Origin: a virus
IMG/VR virus record: IMGVR_UViG_3300021477_000001
Span: 1 to 46,670 of that record
Direction: 5' to 3' (one strand)
Length of the DNA stretch: 46,670 nt
The notes under the pieces were generated by a model that ran no database searches, was not told the DNA's origin, and saw only the letters and a program-made list of their open reading frames with translations. Of the stretch, positions 46,495 through 46,670 are shown in pieces. Within the stretch, counting starts at the first letter, position 1, and every line of letters starts with the position of its first letter. The translations under genes and the position numbers were made by a program.

Positions 46495-46670
46495 CTAATT
46501 GCCCAAACCGCTAATATCATCACCTTGATTCTCTTTCAGAATTTCCGCTACGCGGAGTTCATCTTCTGATGTGAAATTCAACAAATCTTGTATCATTATG
46601 GGACGCTGCCAGGCAATTGGATCATCAAAGCAAGTTTCGCATAAGATTAAACCCAATTGCCTTCGCAGCT
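46495..46670 (-). CDS. Small zinc-ribbon protein, 3' part (junction copy)
   Basis: This is the downstream part of the gene starting at 209. The stretch 46544-46670 repeats bases 1-127; the part unique to this end (46495-46543) encodes the last residues (EILKENQGDDISGLGN) and TAG. It ends 35 bases before the start of the next late gene (ATG at 46459). Confidence 0.8.
   Translation of the reverse strand, partial: LRRQLGLILCETCFDDPIAWQRPIMIQDLLNFTSEDELRVAEILKENQGDDISGLGN
46544..46670. repeat. Terminal direct repeat, right copy
   Basis: Identical to 1-127. One copy should be removed to represent the genome. A short TCCGC-TAC-GCGGA dyad lies at the edge of the repeat. Confidence 0.93.

Noticed and set aside
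1-46670. CRISPR arrays, insertion sequences, integrase or lysogeny genes
   Set aside because: No regularly spaced repeats, transposase motifs, tyrosine or serine recombinase motifs or lysogeny repressor were seen.

Overview
The window is a complete, circularly closed genome of a virulent tailed phage, most likely short-tailed (podovirus-like). The first 127 bases recur exactly as the last 127 (1-127 = 46544-46670). This is the usual signature of a circular assembly graph closed at k=127, so the unique genome is about 46,543 bp and one small gene runs through the artificial junction. I see no integrase, excisionase, lysogeny repressor, tRNA gene or CRISPR array. The host cannot be named. Three Sec signal peptides and one lipobox point to a diderm bacterium. 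Good sigma70-type promoters and the lack of a phage RNA polymerase point to host RNA polymerase.

Layout. A divergent control region (10560-10963) separates two transcription units. The rightward early unit (10964-29253) carries small Cys-rich and regulatory proteins, a J-domain protein, a VWA protein, an FtsK/HerA-type ATPase, a PD-(D/E)XK nuclease, and a recombination pair (Sak4-like ATPase plus DUF669-like SSB). It continues with a ParB-like protein followed by an ABC-ATPase/GNAT fusion, a uracil-DNA glycosylase/3'-5' exonuclease fusion, an ASCH protein, a family-A DNA polymerase without its own exonuclease, a DUF3987 helicase/primase-like protein and a GroES-like co-chaperonin. The leftward late unit starts at 10559, runs to base 1, crosses the junction and continues from 46543 to 29246. 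It carries small and large terminase, holin-like and lipoprotein genes, P22-type portal, scaffold, decoration and major capsid proteins. After the junction come an L,D-transpeptidase-like DUF2778 protein, a PurD-like ATP-grasp enzyme, fibre and nozzle proteins, three exported proteins, an adaptor and three large ejection-type proteins. The two units converge with an 8-bp overlap at 29246-29253. A GIY-YIG and an HNH endonuclease gene sit in the late unit.

Most unusual content: (1) three consecutive late genes (35677-40774) encoding Cys-rich proteins with Sec signal peptides (SGNH hydrolase, a beta-sandwich-like protein, a parallel beta-helix), each with an even cysteine count after cleavage; (2) a translationally coupled DUF2778 plus GARS-fold ATP-grasp pair in the tail region, with altered substrate motifs and no canonical endolysin elsewhere; (3) two intergenic RNAs (14316-14417, 21783-21951) with long stems, possible pseudoknots and, in one case, mutually exclusive helices; (4) a ParB plus ABC-ATPase/GNAT (Mom-like) pair suggesting DNA modification; (5) a J-domain/VWA/FtsK cassette; (6) a large-terminase frame that stays open past the only conventional start, next to the GIY-YIG gene.

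Functions are assigned by reading motifs; no database search was run. Numbers given as counts were counted by hand.
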